Shown here: piece after piece, positions 1 through 12,049 of the stretch
Numbering within the stretch: position 1 is the first letter of the stretch
Layout: each line of letters begins with the position of its first letter
Origin: Rotaria macrura
Lineage: Eukaryota; Rotifera; Eurotatoria; Philodinida; Philodinidae
DNA length: 64,000 bases
Assembly (NCBI GenBank): GCA_900239685.1
Contig: OENT01000568.1
Span: 1 to 64,000, forward strand
Direction: 5' to 3'
Position numbers and translations under genes: made by a program
Notes under the pieces: generated by a model
The model's database searches: none
What the model saw: only the letters and a program-made list of their open reading frames with translations
Told to the model about the DNA's origin: nothing

Positions 1-2556
1 TAATATTCTGTGATATGTTCAGTGCAATCTGCAACTGATATAATTGCACTGCTTTTCTTTTGATTGATATGGAGTTTACGAACCTTATGTAATTTGTTGA
101 ATTTAACGTTTCTATTATTCAGAAATGTACTATTCAAATTCGTATTTAAAGATTTGCAATTTTTATTTCGATTAGCAATGGTATGCTAGTACACATATCG
201 ATGTTTTTTTAGATGCATTAGATAATTTTTACAGTAGGGAGTTGGTTAAAATTATAAATCTCAAGCCAATTATGGTGTCACCCAATAGTATTTGCATGTA
301 TTGATTCAGTATGTGAGTAAAGGATGATATGCGTATTTTCTGACACGGTCAAATTTTTCATGTGATATATTTAAAATCTTATTTAGCTGATTTTTCTCCT
401 TTTATTTATTCAGGCTAGGTGTAAACAAAATATCATGTTGCAATGCATATCACCCATAATAACAATTTTCTATTAGAATTTTTATAACATGCAAACAAAA
501 CAAAAAATTTCTCTGTTTTCTCATTCTAGTTCCGTACATTGCCGTTTTACTTGAACTAAAAGAAATGAAAGAAGTCATTTTTTATTTCAAGTTGTTCTTT
601 TCAATAATTAACTTGATAATTACTTTGATCATTATAGTCCGACAAAGACCGTTTTGGTAATGAGACCATTAATGAAACAGTATTTGATTGTTCAAGCCAT
701 TTTGATAAACGTCCGAATGACATTAAACGCAGTCCCCTCTAAAATATCGAATATGGAATAATACTCCTTTTTTTAATCTATACAACAAGAGAAAACTGAT
801 AGAATTTCTGCTTCATGAAACCATTCAAGTCTTCTTATAAAAGACGTAGATATTATAGGAATATTCTAAATCTCGAATGTATAACGATATTGTTGCTTAA
901 ATGGACGTGTAAGATATAGAGAAGACAAAGTAATTATCTAGAATTTCAACACTTCATACATATCCTGCAATTCACAAGTAATCTCAAGTTGAAGATGCCA
1001 AGATGTAGCCAAAATAAAAATGTCAATGAATCTTTTTCTAGATAGAAATCGATGTAAAAACAATGATCAATACAATGATACAAATCTCTTGAAGAGAAAC
1101 AAAAAACGGTTTTTCTGAAATATTCGATCGAAACATGTTTTCTTCAATATATATATATATTCATATGCATACGTTAAAAGACAAATGATCTATATCCAGT
1201 GATGTTGAATCAAGTCGATTCCTCAAGGGGAAAAGGCGGATTCCAACTATCCGGAATACAGTGGTGACCCAAAGGATACGGAATATTCCTAATGATACAA
1301 TTGGAATATAGAAGACACATGAAATCCATAAGATAGCATTCGGTACAATCAAAAACATACACATTGTATCGGAGAAATCGAGGAGGAAAGGCTGAGTTTT
1401 CTTTTAGATTGACTCAGTTTTATATCAAATATTTCAAATAACTGAAAAAAAAACTTTCAAACAACAAATTTTCAATCTAAGATGTGTCAGATTGAAGACC
1501 GAGTGTCCGAAAAAATTTGGAACCTAATTTTATTTTCCTGAGATTTATCATTCATTTCTGATCATTGTTCATATGTTTATTTCATACTTCATAAGTATTG
1601 ATACTTTCTCTTCCAGAGGTCCCCTCACGAATAAAGAAAAGAGAATTTTGCCTTGGTTGTTGATGAAAGCGCTTATTGTTCAATAGATTTCAATGAACTT
1701 TGAGATCAAAAATTGGTTTTCATGGATACTAGAAATTAACTCAGATGTTCTTTATTACTAGAAAAACGTCTTAAAAAATGAGATATTTTTAATCAACACA
1801 TTGAAAAAGAAGTACTTTCACTGAAACCAATACGAGATGCTATTCTTTTAAATTCCAACTCCTGATGAAGATCTCAGGAATAAAAAATAATGAGTAGTCA
1901 TGAAATATAAAATAAACATATGAAAAAAGATCAGAGATGAATGCTGACTCTCAAGATATTAAAACAAGATACCTAATAAGGCACATCTTATTTGATTGAA
2001 AAATCTCAAATCACTCAAATATTCAGTTTTGAGAATTTTCCTCTTTGGGAAAAAGTGGGTCTCGGAATCCTGTGATTTTCAACATGTCGTCTTTATGCTT
2101 TTTATCTTTGATATGTCACCATCGCATTTCGGATATGAAGATTTCTCACGGATGCCTGTCTTCGGCATCTTGCCAGAATCCGAAGGATACAGTGACTACA
2201 AATTGGATACTATGGTGATCTAGAGGACACTGAGGTCACTCCTCTCTGCCATAACTTCTTCCATCGAGAATACGAAAAATCCTAATGATTGTTAGAAGAA
2301 CTTAATTAAAAGCCAATCAAAAGTCATTTAAATACATATTCCATTACTCGCTGTGTTTAAAACAGAAGTAGAAAGTCATGGTCAAAGATCATAGCATTAT
2401 AAAATGTCATCAAATAAATACAGATAAGTTGCATAGAATTATTCTTAAAATACAATTGTACACTCTCTTATAAAGAAACATAAGATTTCAGTTTTCAACC
2501 AACGATAACTTAATTAAAGTTCGAAATGAAATAGTCGTTCTACTTCTTTTACTTAC
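1..2556. other. Left-edge noncoding stretch, probably the last intron of the ZFR-like gene
   Basis: No open reading frame here has recognisable protein similarity. The minus-strand ZFR-like coding sequence reaches a good splice donor (GTAAGT, read on the minus strand) at 2556-2551, and family members continue for about 15-60 residues more. I looked for that terminal exon on the minus strand down to position 1 and did not find it, so this stretch is most simply intron. It holds a short AT run near 1147-1160 and little else that I can name. Confidence 0.5.
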
Positions 2557-5500
2557 TTGAGCTTCCTGAGTAATATCGTTTCTTTGCTGATCAGTTAAAT
2601 TCTCGAAAATATCTTTTCTTGAATCGGTTTGCCAAGGCATACACATACCGCAACTATCTAAATATATATGGATACATTAACAACAATATGAATCATCGTA
2701 ATTGAAAATGAAATTAAAACTAACTTGATAAAACTAAACCACCGGAAAGACATTCAAGAACACGTCGAAATGCATTCACAGCTGATAATGATTGTGATAA
2801 CGTATAGTCAATCAGAACTTCAATAGCCTATGTAGTATAAAACGATGATTAAGACAAGAGAGAAACATCATTTATAATACTTCAGATGATAATGAATTCC
2901 AATGTGTTGAATGTTTTGTTTTATAACGTAAACAACGAACTAATGCTGACGCGTGTTGTCGAGTACTAACTTTACTCTAGTTCATAAAAAAATGTGTTGA
3001 AAATTCATTTAGTAAGCAATAACAATCAAAATTTCATTTTTACTTGAAACCATCGAGTTGATTGTAACGAATAGAGTGCATTGAAACAAGTGTTTTTCGA
3101 TAAAAGTTCTTCGGATTTATCTAAACATTGTGAAAATCAATAAATTTTAATTAAAGAAGAAAAACAAAGCGTTTTTTTTCCTACTTTCACATTTGTCTTG
3201 TTGTTGTATAGAAAATGAAGTAAAAACTATTGAAATGTACATTAATCCTTCATCTGTATGAGCTTGTAATTCTATAGTTTCTTGGTCGTTGTGACATTCA
3301 ACTTGAATTTTATTTTTCCATGGATCCTATTTTATTTTATAACAGCTGACGGTATGACTACGTATAAGAAAGATTTGTTTTTCTTACATCAAAGTTGTCC
3401 GATAATATTGTTGCAATCGTTTGAAAAAGTTTTCTAGTCGGCCATTCTGCACATATGACAACAATATGAAATAATCGATCTGTTTTAATAATTAAACTTT
3501 TTCCAAGTAGACCAATACGAGAAACGCCCATCAAAGGAGATGAACGACTGAAGAAAATGAAACCCTATCTAACAATATCTTTTTATTTTTAAAAGAATCA
3601 AAAATTACAGATTGGTCCCAGATGCTGAAACATTGTCATCGACGGGCAATAGCATAGATGTTTGAAGTTGTTGTGAACATGATTTCAAAGCTGACTCAAC
3701 TGCAGCAACATATTGTTCAATTGTATTAAGCTAAAATAAGAAAATACTCATAGGATAGAACGCAACAAGTTCATATAAGTGTATTTATTTTCTCTCTATT
3801 TGTGAATGATGTCTGACATTATAGTGTTTTGCAAGAAGTGCGCCTTGAAAATGAACTGTCACAATAATCACATAGGAAAGTTGATAGATCATTTGTGATT
3901 GCAAATGTACTGGAAATTGTATTCTCTTTCTCTTGATTCTAATCTAGAGAAAACTCTTCCACACTGTTCTCATATCATGATAGTTACAACAATACATCAG
4001 TAGTCGTTATTCTGATTGATTACATTTGGTATCCGTACGATTTGTTTGTCATCTGTGTGAAATGCTTTGTTAATTTATAAAGTTATTACCGCCCGAGCAT
4101 CATAATGATGATAACTCATAGTTCTTTGAACTGATTCTCGTTTGAGAAATGAGCTCCGTAGTTTGCTCAATATTCAAGATTTTCTATCCTATAATGATTG
4201 TTTAGTTCTAGTACATCACGGCGAAAGAAACTATTAAACATTTAATGGCTAAGTTAAACATGCGATGATGAATCACATCATAACTTCTATTGAATGAACC
4301 TTCTGACATAGCTCAACTACCATTTCAAGACCTACTGATACTGTTCTGAAGATCAACACTAGTACAGAACTGTTGCTGATTCACTGATTAGAGATTATTA
4401 ACTTTGATTTTTTAGTTTCAATCAAGATCACGCGTACCGATTCGAATTAATGGTTAGTTATGATTTGTTGAAAGTGAATAGTAAATGATTGAATACTAAT
4501 CAAGCAGTACACAAATCTGTATGACTCTTCAACAGTTTTTCACCCAATAGTTTTTGTTTCTGTTACCGGTATGGTTGTATTCTAGTTTTTGGAATCCGAT
4601 TAAGTTCAGATACATGAAAATGAGACAAGAGAAACAAAAACATTCATAAAATGCTTTGAGCATTCTTACATGAATATGAAAACAAATCAATTTTTATAAC
4701 CAATCATCTGACAGATATGATCACATTAAAACATTACTAATTCATACAATGTCATAGTACTTCTGTTTTATCCCTCTTCTCATTTCATTAGCAAATAAAT
4801 GAAACGTGAACAGTCTTTTCAAAACCTTCGCATTAAACAAACCATAAGCATTGATATAGCGTATGATTTTTCGTTATGTTACATAAAAACCTAAGGTATT
4901 GCGAAGGAAATTTCTTTTCTCTTGGAGATCGTCTTTTTGTGAATTCAGCATAGGAATCAAGAATATAAAATACAAACGATACGAATAAATTATCTATGAG
5001 CGTACATTTTCATCCGTTGACCAGTCACAAAAGTCAAAATTTTGAACACGAACGTTTTAATCGCTACATACTGAAAGGCAAAAGTAGTAACATATAATAT
5101 ATTTTCCATTTTCAACCATAGCAGCGCAATTGTTGAGATTGAGAAGTAGCCAGTTAGCGATATTGAACAATTACAAATGATTTTCTTTCAGTGCAGTTTA
5201 CAATGTCTCGATTGATATTGCGTCGAAGACTTTCCACTTGAAGAACTACCATCTGTGAAAACCAAGACTGGTGAAAATTTCACTGTTCTCTAATCTAATG
5301 CACCGAACAGAACAACTAAAAAAATAAGGGTTCTTTTTCTATCAAACTCAACTATGAACAGTTACATTCTGCATCCTACAACTCAAGTGTTTGTATCGAA
5401 AGGTTGCATTGTTCAAATTAATACTTTGTGTCGTACTACCGCTTTGCAGAAGTCTGTTTGTACTTATCAAATCTTACGCTTTGACTTAAAATCTAAATTG

Positions 5501-8184
5501 ATTTTTTTACAAGAAACGTAAAGTTCAATGGTAACAAATTAGTTCTAGTTTTTTTCTATTACTTCTGCTTTAACATATCTATGATTGAAAGTGTCAAAGG
5601 AATTTCAATAGTATGAAGGAAAATATTCTTACTAAATTAGGTGTTGGTATAATTTGTTGATGCAACGTCATTAAAGATTTTGTATCATCATTAATATCGG
5701 ATTGATCGTTACTAGTCATTGATTGTTGAGTATTAACATATTCCATATTCGAATGAGTATCAGTGAGTTGAGTATTATTGATTTGTTTTGATTTTGAATT
5801 CGCTACTTTATTGTTTGTATTATTCTCAACAATGAAATTCGGATCTACTTTTTTCTATAAAACGATAAATTATGAATTTTAAGAGTTTCGTTTGTGTATT
5901 TTTGTATTTTCAATAAAAAAATTTACTTTATAGGATAGTCGATGACGTTTGCCTTTCAAATGCATATCTTTGCCTTTGATATCATTAAAAATGCATTCGC
6001 ATAATTTGCAATGATAAAGTGTTGGTTTGTTTGTTTTATCATATGTCGTTTCAATATATTCTTCACCTATCGGCTGGATACTGTTTTCGAATAAGCTTGA
6101 TAAAGATAAATGTTGATCAACATTTACTAACGGTTGAGATTCATTAGTTGTCGATTGTGAATTCGTATTCGTTTGAGATGATGTTGATACATTATTCAAT
6201 ATTTGTGGCTCTATCGATGGAATTGTTTTACCTAATTTGCGATGTAATTTCGTAGCCTAAGAGATAATGATCGAAAATATGAATAATTGATGCCAAATTT
6301 AGTCTTACTTTTTCATGTTTACTTCCGTCTAAATGTGCTTTATAAGCATCCGAACTTGTACACGTTATATCACATAGTTCACATCGTAGTATATTAACAC
6401 CTGCTTTAGAACTTAAACTAACAGGTATCTGTTGAGTTTGTGCAACAAGTTCTTTTTTCTTATGTTTAGACCCATTTAAATGTGCTTGATATGTTGCATG
6501 TCCACCACATGCTATACGACATGTTTCGCAATAATACATACGCGTGGAATTATTGGTTTGAAAAGAATTTTTAATGGACCGACGATTTGAAGATGATTGA
6601 GTGTTAGGACGATTGAAATGGCCTTGAGTACTATTGACCATCGATGTTTCAGTTGAATGATTAAAAGCAGCAAGAGTTTCAGCAGTTGACCGTATAATAT
6701 GATCATAGCCTGAGAAAAAATATCATCAAAAACAAAACGATTCTCATATTTTGATTCTTCGGATTTACTATTGTATGAAGTTTGATTAGGTATTGAGGAT
6801 GATGAGTACATTTGATAAGCACCAAATGGAGGCATCGTATGCTAAAATTGAATCCATGCAATATCGTGCAAAAATTTACTGAAAATATGTTTTAGAATGA
6901 AATAATGTTCAATCAATTCATTGAATCGTTCCTATAGAGTATTAATCATGTAGAATTTTTACATGTGGTAGATAAAATTGCATATCGGATTTGTCTAAGA
7001 GGAAGCAATTTGTTTTATTCATTGAATTTTTTTCTCTGTTAGTTTCTTGAACCATAAACTCAATGAAGTGTTCAAGTGATGCGAAGAAATTGGCACGTCG
7101 CTTTTTCTCTCTCTCTCTGAAGACTTAGAAGACGCTCAAAGCATGAATTATGGCAGAATACTGATAATTAATATTTACATGTTAAGTACAAACTAATTCA
7201 TTGATGCGTTTCTCGAAGATTAATAAAAGCATGTGGAGTGAACGTGTACCAGATGTGATCGAATAAAAACACCCAATTCAGCATAATTAGTTCTATGTTA
7301 GCTAGATCCTCATTCAAATTTTAATCATGCATGAGTCACAGAAAAATTTCTTAGTCATCTCTTAAATTCGTGTATACATATTATTTCAGTTCATAAACAA
7401 GAGAAAACTCATTTGAAAATTTCTGAAAACAATAATTATTCTTTCTGTAAAATATATTGTCTTGAATATCAAGCTAAGTATAAGTTTTCTTTTCTCCATG
7501 CGAGTATTAGTACGTAGATTATTCTTTGAGCAGTTAACTTGTTATATAGTCTGGAGAAATAACTCTTTAACGTTAATGTTAAGATTCTAAGAATTTTATT
7601 CTCATAAGGAAAATTCCATGAAGCTACAAATTGTAAACATCTAACATCAATATAAAGTTGAACAGTTTTACATCGATTTGCTGATAATCACCGTCACGTA
7701 AAGATTGAAATTTTAAAAGTCTGTGTTCATCGGTCCAATATTTTTAAAGTGAATAAATTACTAGTAGAATTATTCATGTTAATCAGAAAAACTCATTCTT
7801 TTTGTGAACATGTCTAAATCAATCGTCTCAAAAATATATCAAATGAGCTTTCTTCATTCATAAACAATCTAATTTTATTCATTTTAAACAAACTTTTCAG
7901 TTATGTGTTTGAATAAAAGAAATTCTTCTGCTGAGAGAGTTTGAACTAAATAACTGTGAAATTGTTCTAGTCATAAGTATGGCTTTTGTCATTCGCAGAA
8001 TTGTATAAACTTACTTGTGAAAGAGCATTTTGTATTGCTTGACCGTAGAAAGCTTGTTGTTGTTGATGAGCCGCTTGAGGATATCCGACAGCACTGAATA
8101 CAGGATGATAGACGTTTTTTCAATAAAATAAATCGACTTTTAATCATACTTATACAGAGGATAATTCATTCCATTTGTTGACAT
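2557..8184 (-). CDS. ZFR: ZFR-type zinc-finger RNA-binding protein with DZF domain (3' end beyond window)
   Basis: ZFR proteins are nuclear double-stranded-RNA-binding factors that act in mRNA splicing and heterodimerise through the DZF fold shared with ILF2/ILF3. The proposed start is at 8184 (MSTNGMNYPL), followed by a Gln/Ala-rich exon (8093-8015). Exons at about 6841-6769, 6709-6309, 6256-5927 and 5853-5633 encode three C2H2 fingers of the U1-like type, beginning YYCETCRIACGG, LRCELCDITC and YHCKLCECIF. They also carry the family signature KLHRKLGKTIPS. After a 1.9-kb intron, exons from 3730 down to 2557 encode the DZF domain, with GVSRIGLLGKSLIIKTDRL, a stretch ending RWFQ, and LTDQQRNDITQEAQ near the end. 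The phases that I checked between adjacent exons agree. The terminal exon is not in the window. Exon boundaries in the DZF part are approximate. Family assignment is confident; the gene symbol refers to the vertebrate family. Confidence 0.88.
3731..5632. other. 1.9-kb intron of the ZFR-like gene
   Basis: This stretch lies between the donor after the codons for IIPTPNL and the acceptor TTTTAG before the codons for LNTIEQYVAAVE, both on the minus strand. No coding signal, palindrome or element end was recognised inside it. It is much longer than the typical introns of 50-80 bases in this window. Confidence 0.6.
6842..8014. other. 1.2-kb 5' intron of the ZFR-like gene
   Basis: The intron separates the Gln/Ala-rich second exon from the exon beginning HTMPPFGAY. 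It is AT-rich and has no recognisable coding or repeat content. Its flanking splice signals fit GT-AG on the minus strand. Confidence 0.6.
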
Positions 8185-8468
8185 GTTCAAGAATATCGTC
8201 TATTTTCTTACAACTGATGTAATATTACACCTCACAGAATCACACCCTCAAGCTTGCAACAATTTTTTCTCATACAACGCCAGTATATAAATAGATGACG
8301 CTGTTAACCTTGCACCAATGAGAATTGATTTTGGATGAATCAAGATATGCTAGAGTTTGATTAGGTGACTATAGACCAATTCGACGTATTATTAATGGAT
8401 ATAGATATGGATGGAGATGTTGAACATTTGTGGACAGCGGTCAAGAGAATTAATGCATTGAGTTGAGG

Positions 8469-8975
8469 GAAAACACGGACGCCATTATGGAGGCACGAAC
8501 ACAGAAAACGGATTGGCTAGAAATTTTTCTAATAGAAATCATATAGTGATTTATGACTCATGTAGAGGCAGTCAAGGCATATTTATATATACGTGCTTTG
8601 AATTTGAATGCTAAGTACGCTAAGCAAAAGAAAACAATCAAAACTTCTCAAATTTTTTTAACAGTATGCTGCTTTTTTCTTTGCAAAATAATATAAAATG
8701 CCTTGATGATACTTGTACGAAAAAACTGCAGTTTGTTAATATTTTCCTATTATTCAAAAGTTACTCGTGTTTCTTTCGTCTCTTTGATATTTGAATAGAG
8801 GTACCACGCAGCCTACTCAATTAATCGTACTCGTTATTAATTAGAGATGCCATGCCTCTGTCTGCATGAGTCATAAATGACCATTCTGATTTCTATTTGA
8901 AAAATTTATAGTCAATCCGTTTTCTTTATTCGTACCACCACCATGGCGTTCATGTGTTTCCTTAACTAGTGCCTC
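8469..8975. mobile_element. Foldback/MITE-like element with ~120-base imperfect inverted arms
   Basis: The left arm (about 8469-8590) and the right arm (about 8830-8975) are imperfect reverse complements. Shared blocks include GAAAACGGATTG, AAATTTTT, ATAGAAATCA and ATTTATGACTCATG in the same order and similar spacing. The ~240 bases between them are AT-rich and noncoding. The structure suits a non-autonomous foldback DNA transposon or MITE. I could not define a target-site duplication with confidence. It sits just upstream of the ZFR-like gene. Confidence 0.7.
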
Positions 8976-9059
8976 CACGGAAAAAGTTTAGCCGAAAACT
9001 GCTGTTTCATCGTAGAGCGCCGCGGTGTCGATTCAACAGCCTTTGTAAACCGCAATTCA

Positions 9060-9500
9060 GAGCGGTATTTTGCACCGCGTCCATGAGAAACTGCCCTATG
9101 GTCAATCACAAGCACAGTTTCAAATATTGCGGTTATTAATGGTTTTATGAACCATGGTATCTGCACTCAAGACCACCGTTTCACATACAGCGGTTATTAC
9201 AGGCTTTTTGAACCAAAGTGTACTGTATCATAACCGGGGTTTTCATTACACACGTAATAATCAGTTTTATAAACCGCGATGTCCGCACTCGTGACCGCAG
9301 TTTCAAATATAGCGGTTCTTACCAGTTTTATGAACGACGGTGTACTGCAACATAATCGTGGTGGTCATAATAGCGATTCTTAGCGGTTATAGAAACAGTG
9401 GTGTCTGCAGTCATAACGGCGGTTTTCATTGAATCGGTTATCACCAGTTTCTAAACATCTGTTTGATGCATCGTAACCACGACGACTGTTGATTTTGTTT
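9060..9500. repeat. Diverged tandem array, period about 60 bases
   Basis: Successive segments share the same order of words: GTTTTATGAACC, then GGTGT-TGCA, then TCATAACC, then GGTTTTCA, then ATAGCGGTTATTACCA, and back to GTTTTATGAAC. Units begin near 9078, 9139, 9200, 9260, 9321, 9381 and 9443. They are only partly conserved, so this is an old satellite-like array, or the decayed internal repeats of a transposon. GC content is higher than in the surroundings. Fainter copies of the same words occur near 10290-10480. Confidence 0.65.
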
Positions 9501-10477
9501 AAAAAAATTCCAATAATTTGAAATACATCGATTCATTCCCATCTTATTTTAAGTTAAAATGCCAGAAGACACTTGATCTAGCACAATAGAGAAGATTCCA
9601 CTTCATAGGCGAATTTTCGTGGTGGAAATTTCAGAAACCAACTGATACAAATGAGTCAGTTATTAGTTTTTTTTCAATCTGTTTTGCTGAGGAGGGATTA
9701 CGCTGAAAACACAATGGTACCGAATTACTAAATCGGTAAAAAATCAAAATGGCTGATTGTTAATGCATAATGTTTGAAGAGAATTAATGTGGCTCAGTAC
9801 TCATTTTATTTTCAAAGCAAACAGCAAAAATTTAAAAATAAAATTCATTACGGTTCTATCGAACCGAAACAGCATAACTAGAATGGCCGAGATATTGTGT
9901 GGCGAAGTTGCAATGTTCTATAGCCGGGTTAGTAACGTCTTAGAAACTGGGCTTTCATGTATCCACACCGCAATGTGCTACACCACTAGGTGACACCGTT
10001 TGAAAAATCGTGATCGACACTTATTAAGCTGCAACGTTACTGTTGGAAAGTACTCTGCATATCGAAGTGAAATGTAGTGTTCGAAGACAATAAAGAGGCG
10101 TCACCCGATTTTTTCTGCCAAATTTTTCGATCATTACACAGATAATTCATCTGATTCTACAAAGATACTTTGTGGAAATGGAACTCGAAAGAGTTCACTC
10201 CACTGCCCACAATACGGGTACCATACTCGAAATCTTCAGGTTACAGGTTGTGGTCGGCACACCACGGCCGGTTTACTCAAGCGTGTAGGGAAAACCGCGG
10301 TTTTGAATGTTTTTTTTTAATATAACGGTAGTCAGACCATCAATGCGTTACTTGAAAACCACTTGATATCGTGATTTGGAATGTCGTGGTTTCGAATGGT
10401 TTTGAAGAAACACAGAGATGGTCTAATTACTGTTACATTGAAAAACCCCTTGAAACAGCAGTTTCGAATAGCGCTAC
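9501..10477. other. Intergenic, with degenerate traces of the ~60-base repeat
   Basis: No gene was recognised. The words AACCGCGGTTTTGAA and GTGGTTTCGAATGGTTTTGAA near 10290-10405 recall the tandem array to the left. Short frames here are interrupted and have no family resemblance. Confidence 0.4.
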
Positions 10478-10881
10478 CCAGGTCGAACGATACCGTCCAT
10501 TTACGCCCCATATACAGACAGTCTATCGGGCGCAGAATTGCGAACCGCACCATCATTAAAATAGGCCGTATGATGATAATACGACCCCGTACTCTCTAAA
10601 AGAAAGGAACTTTGCAAAACCTTTTCAGGTTCTGTCTTTTATCCGATCGCAGAACCCCCTTAAAATGGTTCTGAGCAAGAAAAAAGTATTCTAGTGGATA
10701 CTTGAACTCTTTTATCTCTTGCAGAACCATTTTTGAGGAGGTTCTGCCATCGAGTAAAAGACAGAACCTAAAAATGTTCTGCAAACACCTTTTCTTAGAG
10801 AGTATACCGGGCCTTATTGTCAGTGTACGGCCGTAAAACGGCCTATTTTAATGATGATACGGGCCATATCGTTCAACCTGG
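10478..10881. mobile_element. Outer palindromic (foldback) element interrupted by a second element
   Basis: The left end reads CCAGGTCGAACGATA and the right end is its near-perfect reverse complement (TATCGTTCAACCTGG, ending at 10881). A second matched block, ATCATTAAAATAGGCCGT, occurs inside the left arm and as its reverse complement in the right arm. The arms differ by internal indels. The element is non-coding and GC-richer than its surroundings. The 211-base element at 10592-10802 lies in its loop. Confidence 0.7.
10592..10802. mobile_element. Nested 211-base MITE with TA flanks
   Basis: The ends CTCTCTAAAAGAAAGG and CCTTTTCTTAGAGAG are inverted repeats, and the similarity continues inward through GGTTCTGTCTTTTA / AAAAGACAGAACC and AGAACC blocks, so most of the element is a hairpin. 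It is flanked on both sides by TA (10590-10591 and 10803-10804), the target duplication typical of Tc1/mariner-type elements. No transposase is encoded, so it would be non-autonomous. It lies inside the outer palindrome, which gives a relative age: the outer element came first. Confidence 0.75.
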
Positions 10882-12040
10882 ATACCTACTGAGGTTTTGT
10901 TTGAGTTTTTTTTTCGTGAGCATTTCTCTTAATCGGTGCCCACACCCTGTCTACACTGCTCTACTTGATACTGTGTTAGGAAAAGAGATTAACTGAAAAG
11001 TGAAGTGAAGTTATTGCACCAATGCGAATCCAATTCGATAAGCTAATGGAAATGACTTTCTTTTCTATTGGCAGCTCCTCCATTATTGAACAATTTAAAG
11101 TGACACTTCATTTTAAAGTCTTGGATTCTGATTGATGCATTAGTTCTCAAGTGAAGACAAGCATAAAGTTAATACTGCATGAATATTCTGGTGTAGACAG
11201 ACGTGTGGCGAATAAGGTCCAGTCCTATGTGCGTATTCTATCGGTCAATATATATGTTAGAAGAATCGGTCACCCTGTGGATAGATGTAATGACCCCGTC
11301 AACGATTGTTATTCCCTGCTCATTCTAACCTTTACTCAACCATTTCTCTCTTCCTCTACTTTCCGCTCTCCTCATATAAACTTGTGTTCTGTGTGAAAAA
11401 CGCCATATTTCTCATTGTATGTAAAAGATGTTTACCACGTAATAGATTTTATCTTCTTAATTATTTATAAACCACAAGCAATGGTCCAACACGAGTACCT
11501 GCTTATGAGTTCTGTCTCCGCATTAATTGTATTAATAATTATTTGTGTCGTCCAGTACTTAACGGGAGTTTTGGTGAATAGAATTCAAAAAAGAATCAAA
11601 AGTTTGTACAAAGAGAAAACATATATCTTCGATATTAATTGGTAGGGAAGATGATATTCTCTCGTTCACAAATCCTTTGTTGACTTTCTCTCGCTCTTTT
11701 TCTGTCTGTTTCTTTTGCTGCACAGTGTAAAAAAACGAAATAAAATGTTTTTAGAATTTTTGACAGTCAAAAATCTTATATGTTTTGCTTTTGCTGTAAT
11801 TGAATTTGACTAAAAACAACCTAAACAGAGTTAGGAGAAAGACATCATTGCAGAAAAATTATTTATAAAACTATAAGAAAAAATAGAACTTATCAATATA
11901 TGCCTGTGTAATAATTTGTTAAGATATTTTCACTTAGTTTGGCTAATGATTTATTTTTCTATTCTTGATAGAAGCATGATGTATGAATGCAATAGTCGAA
12001 TGCTTATGTCATATATAAATGACATTAGACTAGAAATATT
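10882..12040. other. Intergenic stretch without a recognised gene
   Basis: The short frames in this stretch have no domain-like content, no splice partners and no similarity that I recognise. Sequence composition is ordinary AT-rich intergenic DNA. Confidence 0.4.
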
Positions 12041-12049
12041 TTCGAGAGA

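Noticed and set aside
10332-10784. Several overlapping frames of 62-74 codons
   Set aside because: They overlap each other in both directions inside the palindromic elements and change with the symmetry.
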